Shown: positions 50,105 through 59,855 of the stretch, in pieces | How the letters are laid out: each line of letters starts with the position of its first letter | How positions within the stretch are numbered: position 1 is the stretch's first letter | NCBI GenBank assembly: GCA_963966185.1 | Contig: CAWZYM010000331.1 | Location: 1,507,001 to 1,571,000 of the forward strand | Source: Rhabditoides inermis | Lineage: Eukaryota; Nematoda; Chromadorea; Rhabditida; Rhabditidae | Direction: 5' to 3' | DNA: 64,000 bases | Position numbers and translations under genes: made by a program | The notes under the pieces: model-generated | What the model saw: the letters and a program-made list of their open reading frames with translations, nothing else | What the model was told of the DNA's origin: nothing | Databases searched by the model: none

Positions 50105-50160
50105 ATAGCCTCTCTCTTTCGTGTCCTCGACAGCTGTGCGGCAAAAGGACGCGCCCTGCG
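49137..50160. repeat. Segmental duplication, copy 2
   Basis: Longer partner of 47283-47905, with the same landmark order. The excess length comes from the intact second exon, a longer intron and a stretch with (CT)n at 50071-50101 before the shared AGCTGTGCGGCAAAAGGA end. The AATAAA of copy 1 is AAGAAA here. Confidence 0.85.
49339..49808 (+). CDS. Small secreted Cys-rich protein with three C..NP modules
   Basis: Two exons, 49339-49415 and 49565-49808; 321 nt, 106 aa. An N-terminal signal peptide is likely (MRLILVLALALATASG). The mature part has eight Cys. Three short modules share C-x-x-N-P: CCKNPTLAVC, CLQNPQGC and CVKNPIKC. A hydrophobic/Pro-rich linker (NVNIPLTDIPIPEPC) lies between the first and second. 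Exon 1 codes the signal region only, a common layout for secreted nematode proteins. The ATG is the only one giving a signal sequence, and is the same start as in the truncated copy. I do not recognise the family and assign no function. Confidence 0.8.
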
Positions 50161-50561
50161 CTGATTGGCTGACCACGACCGTGCGGGGACCCATGTCTCC
50201 GATCTGGGTCGAGGGTGACTACTGGCTAGATGGAAGTTGGTGATATCCACTTTGTCCTATCGTGATAGCCATCTTGATGGATCGTTTTGCGATAATCAAT
50301 GCGTCACATTGTCAATGGCTAATTGCATTCGCAATGCAGACAGTTTCGGTAGACGGCTTTTTTTTCATTTCATGTATTTCGATGAGTTATCTTCTCACTT
50401 GTAGTATAATCGAGATGGTGCTGCTGGAAAGAATCGTATCGTTACTTTTTTCAAAGAGTGAAATTTGAATATTCAAATTTGCGTGTCGGCAGCAGATTTG
50501 ATCATATAGGTGTTGCGCGCATTGTGGCGCAATCGGGACGTGCGAGGGCATGGGAGTAAAC

Positions 50562-50659
<98 letters not shown>

Positions 50660-51448
50660 AGCTGCCGGGTCACGAGGTACTGTAAGGACATACTGTACCT
50701 GTGAGGTCATAGTCATATTTGATGGAGTAGCAGATACCTATCTTATTGGTGTTCATTGTGAACCTTTCATTGGTGTTCATTGTGAACCTTTCATCTAAGT
50801 TCAACCCAGGTATTCTCATAAAGAAAGACAGTGAGATGCACTGTTCGATTGCTTCTTCTACGATGTAAGTAGCAGATTTCCTTTGTGCTAGAATCTGAGC
50901 ACGCTTCACTCTTGCCGCGAGCGCACCCTCGACCCCTCCCAGGTAAGTCAGGTGAGTCCCAGGTACAGGTGGATGTACCGAAGCTAGCCCCGCGGCGCTG
51001 CTGCCGGTACGAATCACTTGGCCCCGCCCACTCACAACCGGCGTGCGCGCGTCCCTCCGGACCAGCTTCATTCGATGACCTCGCGTCTCCCGCGTCAACT
51101 CGCTAAGCCTACTCGAGTACCATTCAGTAATCCCCATAGCTTGTCAGGGATTTGGTGGATGAGTGGGTGTGATAGAGTTTTTCTTGTATTCTCTGTCACA
51201 CTCGTTGCGCGACGGGGTGAGATCGTATCGCCAGATCATTTTCGGATCAATTTGCGCCAGGTGCGCGCGAATGCAGATTTAGTCGTTTTCCGGTGAAAGT
51301 ATTTGTTTATATTTGTTGATGTATGTGGCATAAAAGGTTTTTCGTTATAATGATAATAAAACGATTATTTGGTTGTATTATGAGAGGTGCGACAGCCGCA
51401 TCTCAACACGCCTCATTCAAACCGCCATTTTCCGCACTTTTCACTCGC
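49809..51448. other. Intergenic region between Cys-rich gene and SLBP
   Basis: Contains (CT)n at 50071-50101 and (GA)n at 50562-50656. A direct repeat, TTGGTGTTCATTGTGAACCTTTCAT, broken here as TTGGTGTTCATT and GTGAACCTTTCAT, occurs near 50745 and 50771. A 155-codon minus-strand frame (51137-50670) has no recognisable domain. At 50916-50936 there are 21 bases that match SLBP exon 6 with one difference (CGCGAGCGCACCCTCGACCC). No gene called. Confidence 0.5.
50562..50656. repeat. (GA)n microsatellite
   Basis: About 47 GA dinucleotides with rare interruptions (GGAG, GAAAG). Confidence 0.95.
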
Positions 51449-51460
51449 TTGGCGGGAAAC
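51449..51460. promoter_or_regulatory. E2F-like site upstream of SLBP
   Basis: TTGGCGGGAAAC fits the E2F/DP consensus (TTTSSCGC family, read as TTTCCCGCC on the other strand). It lies 508 bp before the SLBP start, at the left edge of the duplicated segment; the second copy has lost the GCG (TCTCGGGAAAC near 51695). SLBP is S-phase regulated in animals, so the match makes sense, but it is sequence-only evidence. Confidence 0.45.
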
Positions 51461-51941
51461 CACACACCTATCGCTTTCAAACGCATCTGCTCTCGATTTT
51501 CGCGATTTTCCCCTGATTTTTCTTGTATTTTCGCCATTTCCTGTAATTTCTTTCATCACACCCATAAGCACAATCCTTCTACATTGTTTCACTTACCACT
51601 TCTCTGATGAAAGCTTAATTTTCGAGCGTGTACACGTTCCGCATTCGTTCCCAAGCTATTTCCGCCCGATTTTCGTATACACCTTCGTTCCGCTCTCGGG
51701 AAACCACACACCTATCGCTTTCAAACGCATCTGCTCTCGATTTTCGCGATTTTCCCCTGATTTTTCTTGTATTTTCGCCATTTCCTGTAATTTCTTTCAT
51801 CACACCCATAAGCACAATCCTTCTACATTGTTTCACTTACCACTTCTCTGATGAAAGCTTAATTTTCGAGCGTGTACACGTTCCGCATTCGTTCCCAAGC
51901 TATTTCCGCCCGATTTTCGTATACACCTTCGTTCCGCTCTC
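51454..51941. repeat. 244-bp tandem duplication upstream of SLBP
   Basis: Two essentially identical copies, 51454-51697 and 51698-51941, starting GGGAAACCACACACC and ending CGTTCCGCTCTC. Each contains TTTTCGCGATTTTCC and TTTCCGCCCGATTTTCG, both resembling E2F half-sites, and CATTGTTTCACTTACC. The second copy ends 26 bases before the SLBP ATG, so the duplicated unit is the proximal promoter or leader region. Confidence 0.92.
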
Positions 51942-51967
51942 GTTCACAACTGCCCTATTGCAGCAGT

Positions 51968-54875
51968 ATGTCGTCCGCGTCGACTCCCACCAAGCTGCGC
52001 ACGTCGCCCCGCAAGCGCGCCTGGGCCAGCCCCGCCAAGAAGGCCAAGGCCGCCGTCAACGACCTTTTCGTTAGTTTTTTCGGTTTGTTTTGTGATTATG
52101 GTTTAATAACACACAATTAGAACGTATGAATCTTGCTTTCAGAACTCTGAGCTGAACGGTTCGTGGGCGGAGGTGACGGAGTCGGACTCGTCCCTGTGCG
52201 ACTTTCCCCTTCCCCAGGAGGAGAAGATGACGCGCAGCGAGCCCGCCGCAGAAAGCCCGCCGAGCCCAGGAAGGTCAGAGGCATATTCATTTCGAAATTA
52301 TGCGGTTGGTAGAAAGTGAAACTCCAACAAGGAATACACTCTATTTCACTAAAACTGTGTGGTTGGCGAATGTGAAAACCATCAACAAGTGGGTTGACAA
52401 CGGGCAAATATCGGACTGCTACATAAAGAATATTTTCTCTAGCACGCAATATTACGTTACAGACCGCCACCACGAAGCCGAAGTTCGTGCGCTCTCTGGA
52501 GCTGTCGGAGGCTATCGCCGGGAAGCGTTCGGACAGGGCGGAGCGCGCCGCCAAGAGGGACGCCGAGGGGGACAAGGAGCGGCCAGAGAGGACCATGGTG
52601 GGTTGGGGACATCGATCGATATTCGATGCGGCACCCAGCGATCACGACACACGCTCCTTAGCCGTGCTCGTGCTATACTATACCCGGTGCCAGAGCGACA
52701 TTGTTCTCTACACTTTCCCCAGCCCTGTTGTGAAAGGGTTGGCGGTCTTTATGAACAAAACATATAGACTTAATACAATCACAATAAATACAAACAAATT
52801 GTTTTCAGACGCGCAAGCGTCATCTGTCGAACTCGTCGCAGCTGACGACGGATACGAGCAGCGAGTACGGCGCGTCTCCGGCCAAGAAGACGCCCGGCAA
52901 GCACGCGCCCACTGTGAGCAACCACCCCGCCAAGAAGATGGGCAGGGCCGAGGGAAAGAGCCCCGCCAGGAACCGGTGAGTATGGGATTGATCAGCACCA
53001 TCTTTACATGTAGTTCACATCTTGTGGAATGTTTGTTCCACTACCACTACATGCTCGGTCACATCATTCAATAATAGTTTCAAGTTAGCAACAGATAATC
53101 GGACATGGAAAGCGTCCGCTACCTTTACCCTTACTTCTACAGAAAGGGGTATGTATGTTTCACTACCACTACTTTCATGCGCGCTCACATGTTTCTATAA
53201 TGATATCTTGTAAACTTATCAACAAAACAACAGCTACATAGAACTAACTGTGATCATCTTCCCTCTTGCAGTCTGTTCGCTTCCAAGTCGTCCTCGTCCC
53301 CCGCTACGAAGGAGTTCAACCCGAAGGACTACTGGGAGGACCCCACCCTCGGATGGTGCCAGGACGAGGCCGTCATCGAGAAGAGGGGAAAGGTGGGTGC
53401 ATTGTGTTTTGTGTTCTGGTCACCTTCGAGGTTGGCATGAGTATGTTTCACCCTTGGTATGGCTCAAGGAACTGTAATGTCAGTTGCTGTACGTTTCATC
53501 CAATTCACATGGTTACTAGAGATTTTTGTGAACAATTTCAGGAAGTGAAGCGGAGATCTATCATATCATCTTTTTGCAGGAGATCGAGAAGGCGAAGGAG
53601 AAGCCGGTGTACGCCAAGTACCTGGCCGCCATTCCGAAGCACAAGCGCGAGCGCACCCTCCACCCCCGCACACCCAACAAGCTCATCAACTTCAGCCGCA
53701 GGAGCTGGGACTCGCAGGTATGAGTGGATTACTGTGTGTAGGTTGTATGTTTCAAGTAGAGCAATATGTGCAAGAGATTTCGAGAGTTAATTTCATTTGT
53801 GTTTCTTTACAAAGTTGTGGTCGTGTGCTGGTACATAGTGTGCTACTTTATTGTAGATAAGTATACTGATTGTTATTCAGGTGCGTTCGTGGAAGCGCTC
53901 TCTGTACCAGTGGGCTGGGAGGAGCCGTCCGAGTCGACGAACACTTCGTACTGCTCGGAGAAGGACACGGAGGAGAGGAGGACGGAGATGAGCGCCATGG
54001 AGGCCGACGAGAACGAGAAGCCCGCCGTCAAGGCGGTGAGGGACGTCGAGATTCCCGTGAGTTTTTTCTCCCTGTATTCTAGTACAATTAAGCGATTAGT
54101 CATTTAATGAGGATTGAATGTTCAATCAATCAATCAATCGTTTATCCGGAATCGTTATATCTGAATATGACAACACAATCATAATGATATGAAGCATGCA
54201 GTAGTGCCTAAGATGCTAGATACATAATAGGCTAACGCCGGGGAAAGAGGTAGGCTGACGAGGTTAGTGGTGGGAAGACGATACTTGATCGATAATCATT
54301 CCTGAACCATTAGAGTACCATTCTTGACGTGAAGAGCTCCGGGGTTTCCTTTTGCTTCAATGCCAATTAGTATCTCCTCGCGCCATAGCTGCTTCCACAT
54401 GAGGGTACTTCCCGCCGCCTCACTGGTTACTCGGGAAGGATTCTTGTCGATGACCGAACATTCGGCGGCGGTGTGGCAAAATGAGGACCCGACCGCACGC
54501 CGCGTGAAGAAGAATAAGAATAAGAAGAATAAACTTTTAATTGACACTCTGTAAGATTAAGAGAAGAACTTTTAATTGACACTCTGTAAGATTGAATGTT
54601 AATATCAGAAATCAGAATGTACGTTTCACGGTTTAGTTGTATTGCAATGATGTGTTAGGCTTTTAATTGACACTCTGTAATTGATTGATGTGATCTTATA
54701 TAGTAATAATTGTTTGCAGGTGGAGCTGAAGGTGCGCCCGGAGACGGACGCGATGGCCTCCCTTCTGGGCAAGTTCGACATGGACACTCGCACGGGGGAC
54801 GAGTCTACGCTGAAGGCGCCCACGACTGGACAGATGGTCGGAGGACCCGTCGACTTCTCCAGTGGAATACACTAG
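51968..54875 (+). CDS. SLBP: Histone mRNA stem-loop binding protein (SLBP; C. elegans CDL-1 family)
   Basis: Binds the 3' stem-loop of replication-dependent histone mRNAs for their processing and translation. Exons: 51968-52069, 52143-52273, 52463-52597, 52809-52975, 53272-53392, 53580-53717, 53881-54056, 54720-54875. The RNA-binding domain is in exons 6-7: VYAKYLAAIPKHKRERTLHP, then RTPNKLINFSRRSWDSQ and VRSWKRSLYQW, including the TPNK motif and SRRSWD. The N-terminus has SPRKRAWASPAKK-type basic SP motifs; C-terminal exons are acidic. Exons 2 (131 nt) and 7 (176 nt) are each one base short of keeping frame. A single extra base in CTTCCCCAGG (near 52216) and in TGGGCTGGGAGG (near 53911) would restore about 375 codons. 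As written, the frame breaks after the RNA-binding domain. Either sequence error or real mutation; splice sites and downstream frames are otherwise intact. The start follows TTGCAG by four bases. Confidence 0.88.
54121..54545 (-). mobile_element. LINE-like 3' fragment in SLBP intron 7
   Basis: Starts with (CAAT)n and GTTTATCCGGAATCG, i.e. on the minus strand a GATAAAC 3' end with a TTGA tail, as at 36953 and 43008. A minus-strand frame of 83 codons (54547-54296) has no domain I recognise. To its right CTTTTAATTGACACTCTGTAA occurs three times (54534, 54569, 54660). Confidence 0.5.
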
Positions 54876-55204
54876 CCCCTCTCACCCTTCACTCGCCTCT
54901 CACCTGCGTGTCCGCAGTTGTCGTACTAGCTGTATACCAGTGCTCCTTCTTTCTGCGTCTGCGCAGCGTTCCTGTGTCCACGAGTGTATTAGTGTTTTAG
55001 CACTGTAAAATGTGTGTGTTTTGTGTTTTGCATTTGCATACTGTACTAGAAGTACCATTCCCTATCTGACCATATTACTCACCCCGGTCACACCCTCTGA
55101 CACTCTGCTCTTGTACATATATGTCCAAGATGTTGCTCTCTCTCTCCTGTTTTGCCACGTTGCCTGTATGTTGAATGTGCGTTGAGTAATCAGTATTGTT
55201 TAGT

Positions 55205-55210
55205 AATAAA
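55205..55210 (+). terminator. Putative poly(A) signal of SLBP
   Basis: AATAAA in TTTAGTAATAAACTGG, 330 bases after the SLBP stop. Confidence 0.6.
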
Positions 55211-55578
55211 CTGGAATTTTGATTGGATGCGTTCGCATGGGGAAGGGGGATTGGTTTGATTGAGTGCTAATAATAGGGGATGGAATAGAGCCGGCGAGTA
55301 TATTGGGGCACTTGTCTCGAGCAGATTGGATGAGTTTTAGAGATTGAGAGAAAGAGAGATAGAAGGGAAGGGAACGAAGGGTGATTGCTTTTTCGCCGAG
55401 TGTTGTTCTCGGAACTAGCACCTCTCTTTTTTCGATTTTTTGAATTTGAAGACGTGGAGTTCCAAAGATTGAAATTTGTGGCATGAAGGGATAAATCAGT
55501 GAGAAAGTTATGGTTGACTATTATTCCGTGAATGCTGAATACTGTAATTTTGTAGTCGCGATTTCGATCGCAACTATT

Positions 55579-55859
55579 ATTTTCTTTGAAAAGTACTTGC
55601 GTAAACTGATGAACTTTGTCTTTTCTCAATGCAGCAAAAGCACATGCATAAAGCGTTCACAAATACAAACACAAACCTGCACCTCTCTCTCCTCTCTTCT
55701 CTCTTATCTCTCCTATTTGTGTTCACTGGTTAGTATCAACAGAACATTCCCGAATGCGCAGGTTTGTGTTAGTATTTGTGAACGCTTTATGCATGTGCTT
55801 TTGCTGCATTGGGAAAAGACAAAGTTCATCAGTTTACGCAAGTACTTTTCAAAGAAAAT
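55579..55859. repeat. Near-perfect 102-bp inverted repeat (long hairpin)
   Basis: Left arm 55579-55680, right arm 55758-55859, spacer 77 bp. Comparing the right arm with the reverse complement of the left I count two differences (AACAC/TACT region near 55770 and GAGAA/GGGAA near 55812). A third partial copy of the loop-proximal arm (GAACGTTTACAAATACTAAC) lies at 56090-56115. If transcribed, either strand would fold into a long hairpin. It could be a foldback/MITE-type element or a small-RNA source. Confidence 0.88.
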
Positions 55860-56642
55860 ATATGTCCTTTTCTTAAATTTCATAGAAATTTTGAATATGT
55901 GCTGAAGGATGACTATTCATCTGGATTATATCAAAAACTACTAAGTATCTCTCACGTCCTCTGTTCTCTCCTTCTCTTCGTCCCTTCTCTCTCTTTCACT
56001 GTTCATTCTCTCTTTTTAACTGTTTTCTCTCTCTCACTCTCACTTTCTGCCCTTCTCTCTCTGTCTCTTTAAATCTTTCTGCTCTTCTATGAACGTTTAC
56101 AAATACTAACACAAACTCTCGGCCGTTCTATTTCTTCTTGCTCGCATGTACCACAGATCACATGTTACGTTTCGGATCGCCGTTACGTTTCACAAAACGT
56201 TTTCACCCACATATTTTCTCTTTAGCGTTTGGAGTCGCGCCTACTGCGCTCTTTCTCCTGGTTATAGTTGGCAGACCCAAAACAACGCAAACCCGGCGCG
56301 AATTAGACGCTGGCGGCGGCGGGGCGAACTACACTCAAAGTGCTAGTTGGAGAACACGCGCAGAAAACGCGAGAGAGTACGCTTTCGGCAGAGAGTCAGA
56401 GTTACCGGACACGACATCCACCCACCCACCCACCCACACGCTGGCCTCTCACCTCATGGGTGCGCGAGATCGCTCATAACTTCTTTCGGAGAAAAGATAC
56501 AAAGATGCCCACGACCAATGATCTGTCCTACGGAACGGTGCGAATCTAACTAACATGATTTGGATGAGTCCACATTGTTGTTAACATGACCTTTGGATAT
56601 CGCTTCTTGAAAATTCTGGCGCGAGCCTTATCCTAAGCCAAA

Positions 56643-56667
56643 AGAGAGGGCGCTGCGCGCCCTCTCT
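56643..56667. repeat. Short perfect palindrome
   Basis: AGAGAGGGCGC, loop TGC, GCGCCCTCTCT: an 11-bp perfect stem with a 3-base loop, followed by AATTTCCCC. No known role assigned. Confidence 0.8.
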
Positions 56668-57435
56668 AATTTCCCCAGTGAGTGTGAAAGGAGGAAAATG
56701 TATTGAAATAGCGGTGACGCGATGAATAATTGTTGTTGTTTTTTTGCGTGTTATTGTGTCTCATTGCTCGTCTAATGAGTTTTTACTTCCGCTCTGTTAT
56801 GTTTGTTTGCGATTCATATGCGATTATTTCCATGTGATTACGGGAATTGATTATGAGAGCGAGAACTGTATAGTGTGTCAGACAGTATTAGTCAGACTGG
56901 CCATATGTGTTCGAAAGATTGAAAATTTAAAAATCGGCTCAACGAGCTTTCGCATGTACATGTTGTTGTTTCCCTTTCCTCGTTTTATGTATTTTTCTCT
57001 CTCGAGAATGCGAATTGCGAGCGGCTATACTTCCGCCCTGGTTGCAAAGTAGATTAGATATTGAGGGGGAGAGAAATTATGGGCGAATGAATTTGCAACT
57101 ATGTATGATGTGGATGGTATGATGCTATCATCATTCGCTCATTCGCTTCCACTTTCCATTAACCACCTCCTATTTCCTCTTTAGGGCAAATGAGAGAGGA
57201 GAGAGAGGGGGGGGGGGGAGAGAGAGATGACCATGTACTCTAATGGACGATTCAAAGTAATAGACGCATATGACATGTGGCTTGGATCTTTGATCGGGCA
57301 GGAAATGAGCCGGAGTGAAAAGGGAAGATGGCGACAACATGCATACATAGCAAGCAAGAGACGCGGGAATATGAGTTTCGAATATTTATAGCCAAGTGCG
57401 GGAGAGAGCGTGGTTGAAACTGAATGACGTAGAGA

Positions 57436-57436
57436 G

Positions 57437-57476
<40 letters not shown>
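57436..57476. repeat. (GA)n microsatellite
   Basis: About 20 GA dinucleotides. Confidence 0.93.
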
Positions 57477-57477
<1 letters not shown>

Positions 57478-58199
57478 ATGCAATCCCTCTACTACACTAG
57501 AGAGAGGGACACTCGAGTCGCGCGCGCTTGCCATTAGAAGCTCTCTCCCCGCCACGCCACTCGCAGCTAGATTGCATTTTAGTGACCTTCGGCCCGGCTG
57601 CGTAGCTGCCCCCCACCTCTCTGCGTGGCAGCCCCCTGGAACCCGGAACTCCACTGCCCGCAATTCCGAATGTTTTGCGGCGCATTCACGCAATTTGTTG
57701 CAGCGCTTGTGAGTGAGGGACGTGGGGGCAATTTTGGAAATTGCACTACGTGGAGGCCCATGTGTGGCAGCTGCGTGGCAGCCCAGTGTTTTCAATTAGA
57801 CTCGCGCGTACACCCACACAGAGGGGCGCCGATCATCGATTATAAGAGCCATCTGGCGTATATTAGCATATTTGCCGCGCGAGAGATGGTCATAGAGAGA
57901 GGCTCATTATGGATTATGGCTGCTGTCAGTCGTGGCTTCAGTCACTAATTGAGGACATTGGCTGAGAATAGGAGAGGATTAAGCCTTTCTCTCCCTATTC
58001 AATCTCTCATCGCCTCTCCATTTCCATCCAGCTATCATCATCCGATATTGTTATTGGCGCTTATTACTACGCTGTCCTCGTAATATAGTGTACATTTATG
58101 GCTGCGTTACGGTATTAGTGTATCACATTATATCATGCTGCGCGTAGGGATTTGATTAGCTGAAGGCGATTACTACTTTTAGCCACGACAATTGCTCAT

Positions 58200-58225
58200 G
58201 GCCCGTCCAGACTAAACGCAAACGC
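58200..58225. repeat. Left terminal inverted repeat of the Harbinger element
   Basis: 26 bases identical to the reverse complement of 61416-61441. The first difference is at base 27 (A against G). Confidence 0.92.
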
Positions 58226-58539
58226 AAAACGCACGTGTTTGCGTCTGCGTTTCAAGATTTTGCTCGATAAACGCTCGCTAAAACGCGAACGCTGGCGTTC
58301 GCGTTTCATGAAACGCGAACCAGATCCTGGCGATTGAACAAACGTTGCCCGCGCGAAAAGTGAAAGCGCTGCAAACATAATTGCGCGAATTACTCAAGTT
58401 GCGCAAATATAGTTTTATGATGATGTTACTTTGTTGTTGTTGTTGTTGTTAATGTTTTGTTGTTGTTTATGTATTGTTTAGTTATGTTTATTATCAAACA
58501 TCAAGATAATGTCTTACATCTTTTTCAGGGTGTTATAAG

Positions 58540-59675
58540 ATGGTGAAAGGAGAGACGAAACCTGTCAAGCGGCCAGGGCGGTAAGGGATGAGGCAGTTCC
58601 GACAGACGTCCGCTCTCTCATCATCGATGCTGTTAGTGAGAGGGAGGAACTTTACGACCTCTCTCACGCGAGCTACCCGGACAAGACCCTACGTAACAAG
58701 CTCTTCCACGACATCTCCATCAGGGTTAAGAACGAGTGCGCGCATGACATATCAGGTGAGATTTTTGTGTGGATGTTTTAAATTGAACGGAAGTTTTTCA
58801 GGTGAACGTTGCGGTGCAGTTTGGAAAAACGCGCGGGATCTGTTCATGAAGAAGCTCAAGAAGCTGCCGACCACTGGTTCTGGCCGTGCCGATCTTACCG
58901 CCGAACCTTGGGTGCACATGCGGCAGATGGAATTCCTTCTGCCTGAAGATCCGGCTCAGTGAGTATTTCATGTTCTATTGGTTACATATGTTAAATGGGT
59001 GAATTCAGGCCCAGGGTTTCGTTCGATGGAGACCTGCACCAGGTGATCAATGGCGAGCCGCACTCGCTGCTTCATGACGATCCCGCGAGTATGCAGAATG
59101 TAAGTTTAATCTTTTTCTTATCAGAGATTGAAGGAATACATATTTTATTGTAGGATGATGATCTCATCGTTGTTGATGTCTCACCGGCTGCAACCCCCGC
59201 CGTGGATACGTCTACCCCACGGCAGTCCGTGTCTAACGTGGGGGCCAAGCGCAGTCTCTTCCAGAACCATCGAACGGAGCCGAACAACTCGAAGCGCCCT
59301 CGTCATACTTTGTCGGCTGTTCTCGAGAATGTAAGAATTGATATTTGTTTTGATAACATGAGAGGTGTCACAGGTTTCGAGAAGGTCGATGGTCTGGCCA
59401 AGTCGCTCACGCCGCTGGTCATTGATATCCCGTCTCGACGTACCGCAGCGAGTGAGTTTATAATTTGAATTGTTGTTTATTTTCTAAAATTTGTATGTTT
59501 CAGTCGAGCAGCTCAAGATTGCGATGCACGACCTCCAGGCGTTTTCGGAAACTAAAGCGATGCACGACCTCCAGGCGTTTTCGGAAACTAAAGCGAATAC
59601 GTTCTGCGCCGCATCACCACGCTCGCCCAGGAGATTGAGGATGAGGTCGACCGTTTGAAGGTCGCCACCTCGTGA
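58540..59675 (+). pseudogene. Harbinger-encoded MADF-domain protein, frame-disrupted
   Basis: Second Harbinger gene; such proteins assist DNA binding and nuclear import of the transposase. Probable exons: 58540-58755, 58802-58958, 59009-59099, 59154-59451, 59504-59675. The MADF domain is clear in exons 1-2: LIIDAVSEREELYDLSHASY, NKLFHDISIRVKNE, CGAVWKNARDLFMKKLKK and AEPWVHMRQMEFLLP. A basic middle region has NNSKRPRHTL. A probable coiled-coil end reads ITTLAQEIEDEVDRLKVATS. Two breaks are visible. The ATG frame (MVKGETKPVKRPGR) ends in TAA at 58582-58584, while the MADF frame continues from AVRDEAV one frame over. After a tandem 36-bp repeat (59521-59592) the frame must shift by one base to reach the coiled coil. 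The acceptor TTTTTCAG ends at 58528. Confidence 0.72.
59521..59592 (+). repeat. 36-bp tandem duplication in the MADF gene
   Basis: Two identical 36-bp copies (GCGATGCACGACC to CGGAAACTAAA), in frame, each coding AMHDLQAFSETK. Confidence 0.95.
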
Positions 59676-59855
59676 GTCTCATTGTCACCTAGATCAAGCA
59701 AGTATATCTTTTTTTAACCCGATACGAGTCTGTGAATGTCCCACGAGTGCTTTTCGTGATTGATCCCATATGTGAGTAGTCCCTTCATCCTCCCTCGTTT
59801 GTTTTCCTCGTTTATTCTTTTTTGTTGGATCATATTGTTATGAGAATCTTGTTAC

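Larger units (their letters stand above)
54876..58199. other. Intergenic region, SLBP to Harbinger
   Basis: SLBP 3' UTR, then 3 kb without a recognisable gene. Noted items are a long inverted repeat (55579-55859), CT-rich runs (55680-55720, 55960-56075), a short perfect palindrome (56643-56667), and G/GA tracts at 57206-57229 and 57436-57474. CTGCGTGGCAGCCC occurs twice (about 57619 and 57769). Open frames here are short and low-complexity. Confidence 0.5.

Noticed and set aside
50670..51137. 155-codon minus-strand frame
   Set aside because: No recognisable domain, no splice context, and overlaps a stretch resembling SLBP exon 6 on the other strand.
52180..52230. A 22-base intron (GTGCGACTTT to TTCCCCAG) inside SLBP exon 2 to explain the frame change
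   Set aside because: Too short to be spliced, and its removal leads directly into a stop codon.
51968..54875. SLBP as a pseudogene
   Set aside because: All splice sites and the RNA-binding domain are intact and the only problems are two one-base shortfalls, more easily explained by sequence error; left open as a finding.
58540..58620. A 25-base intron (GTAAGG to CCGACAG) joining the MADF ATG to the domain
   Set aside because: Below any plausible intron length, and the resulting frame does not match the MADF frame.
59331..59373. A 43-base intron in the MADF gene (GTAAGA to TCACAG)
   Set aside because: Reading through keeps a plausible frame (GFEKVDGLAKSLTPLVIDIP), while splicing would change it.
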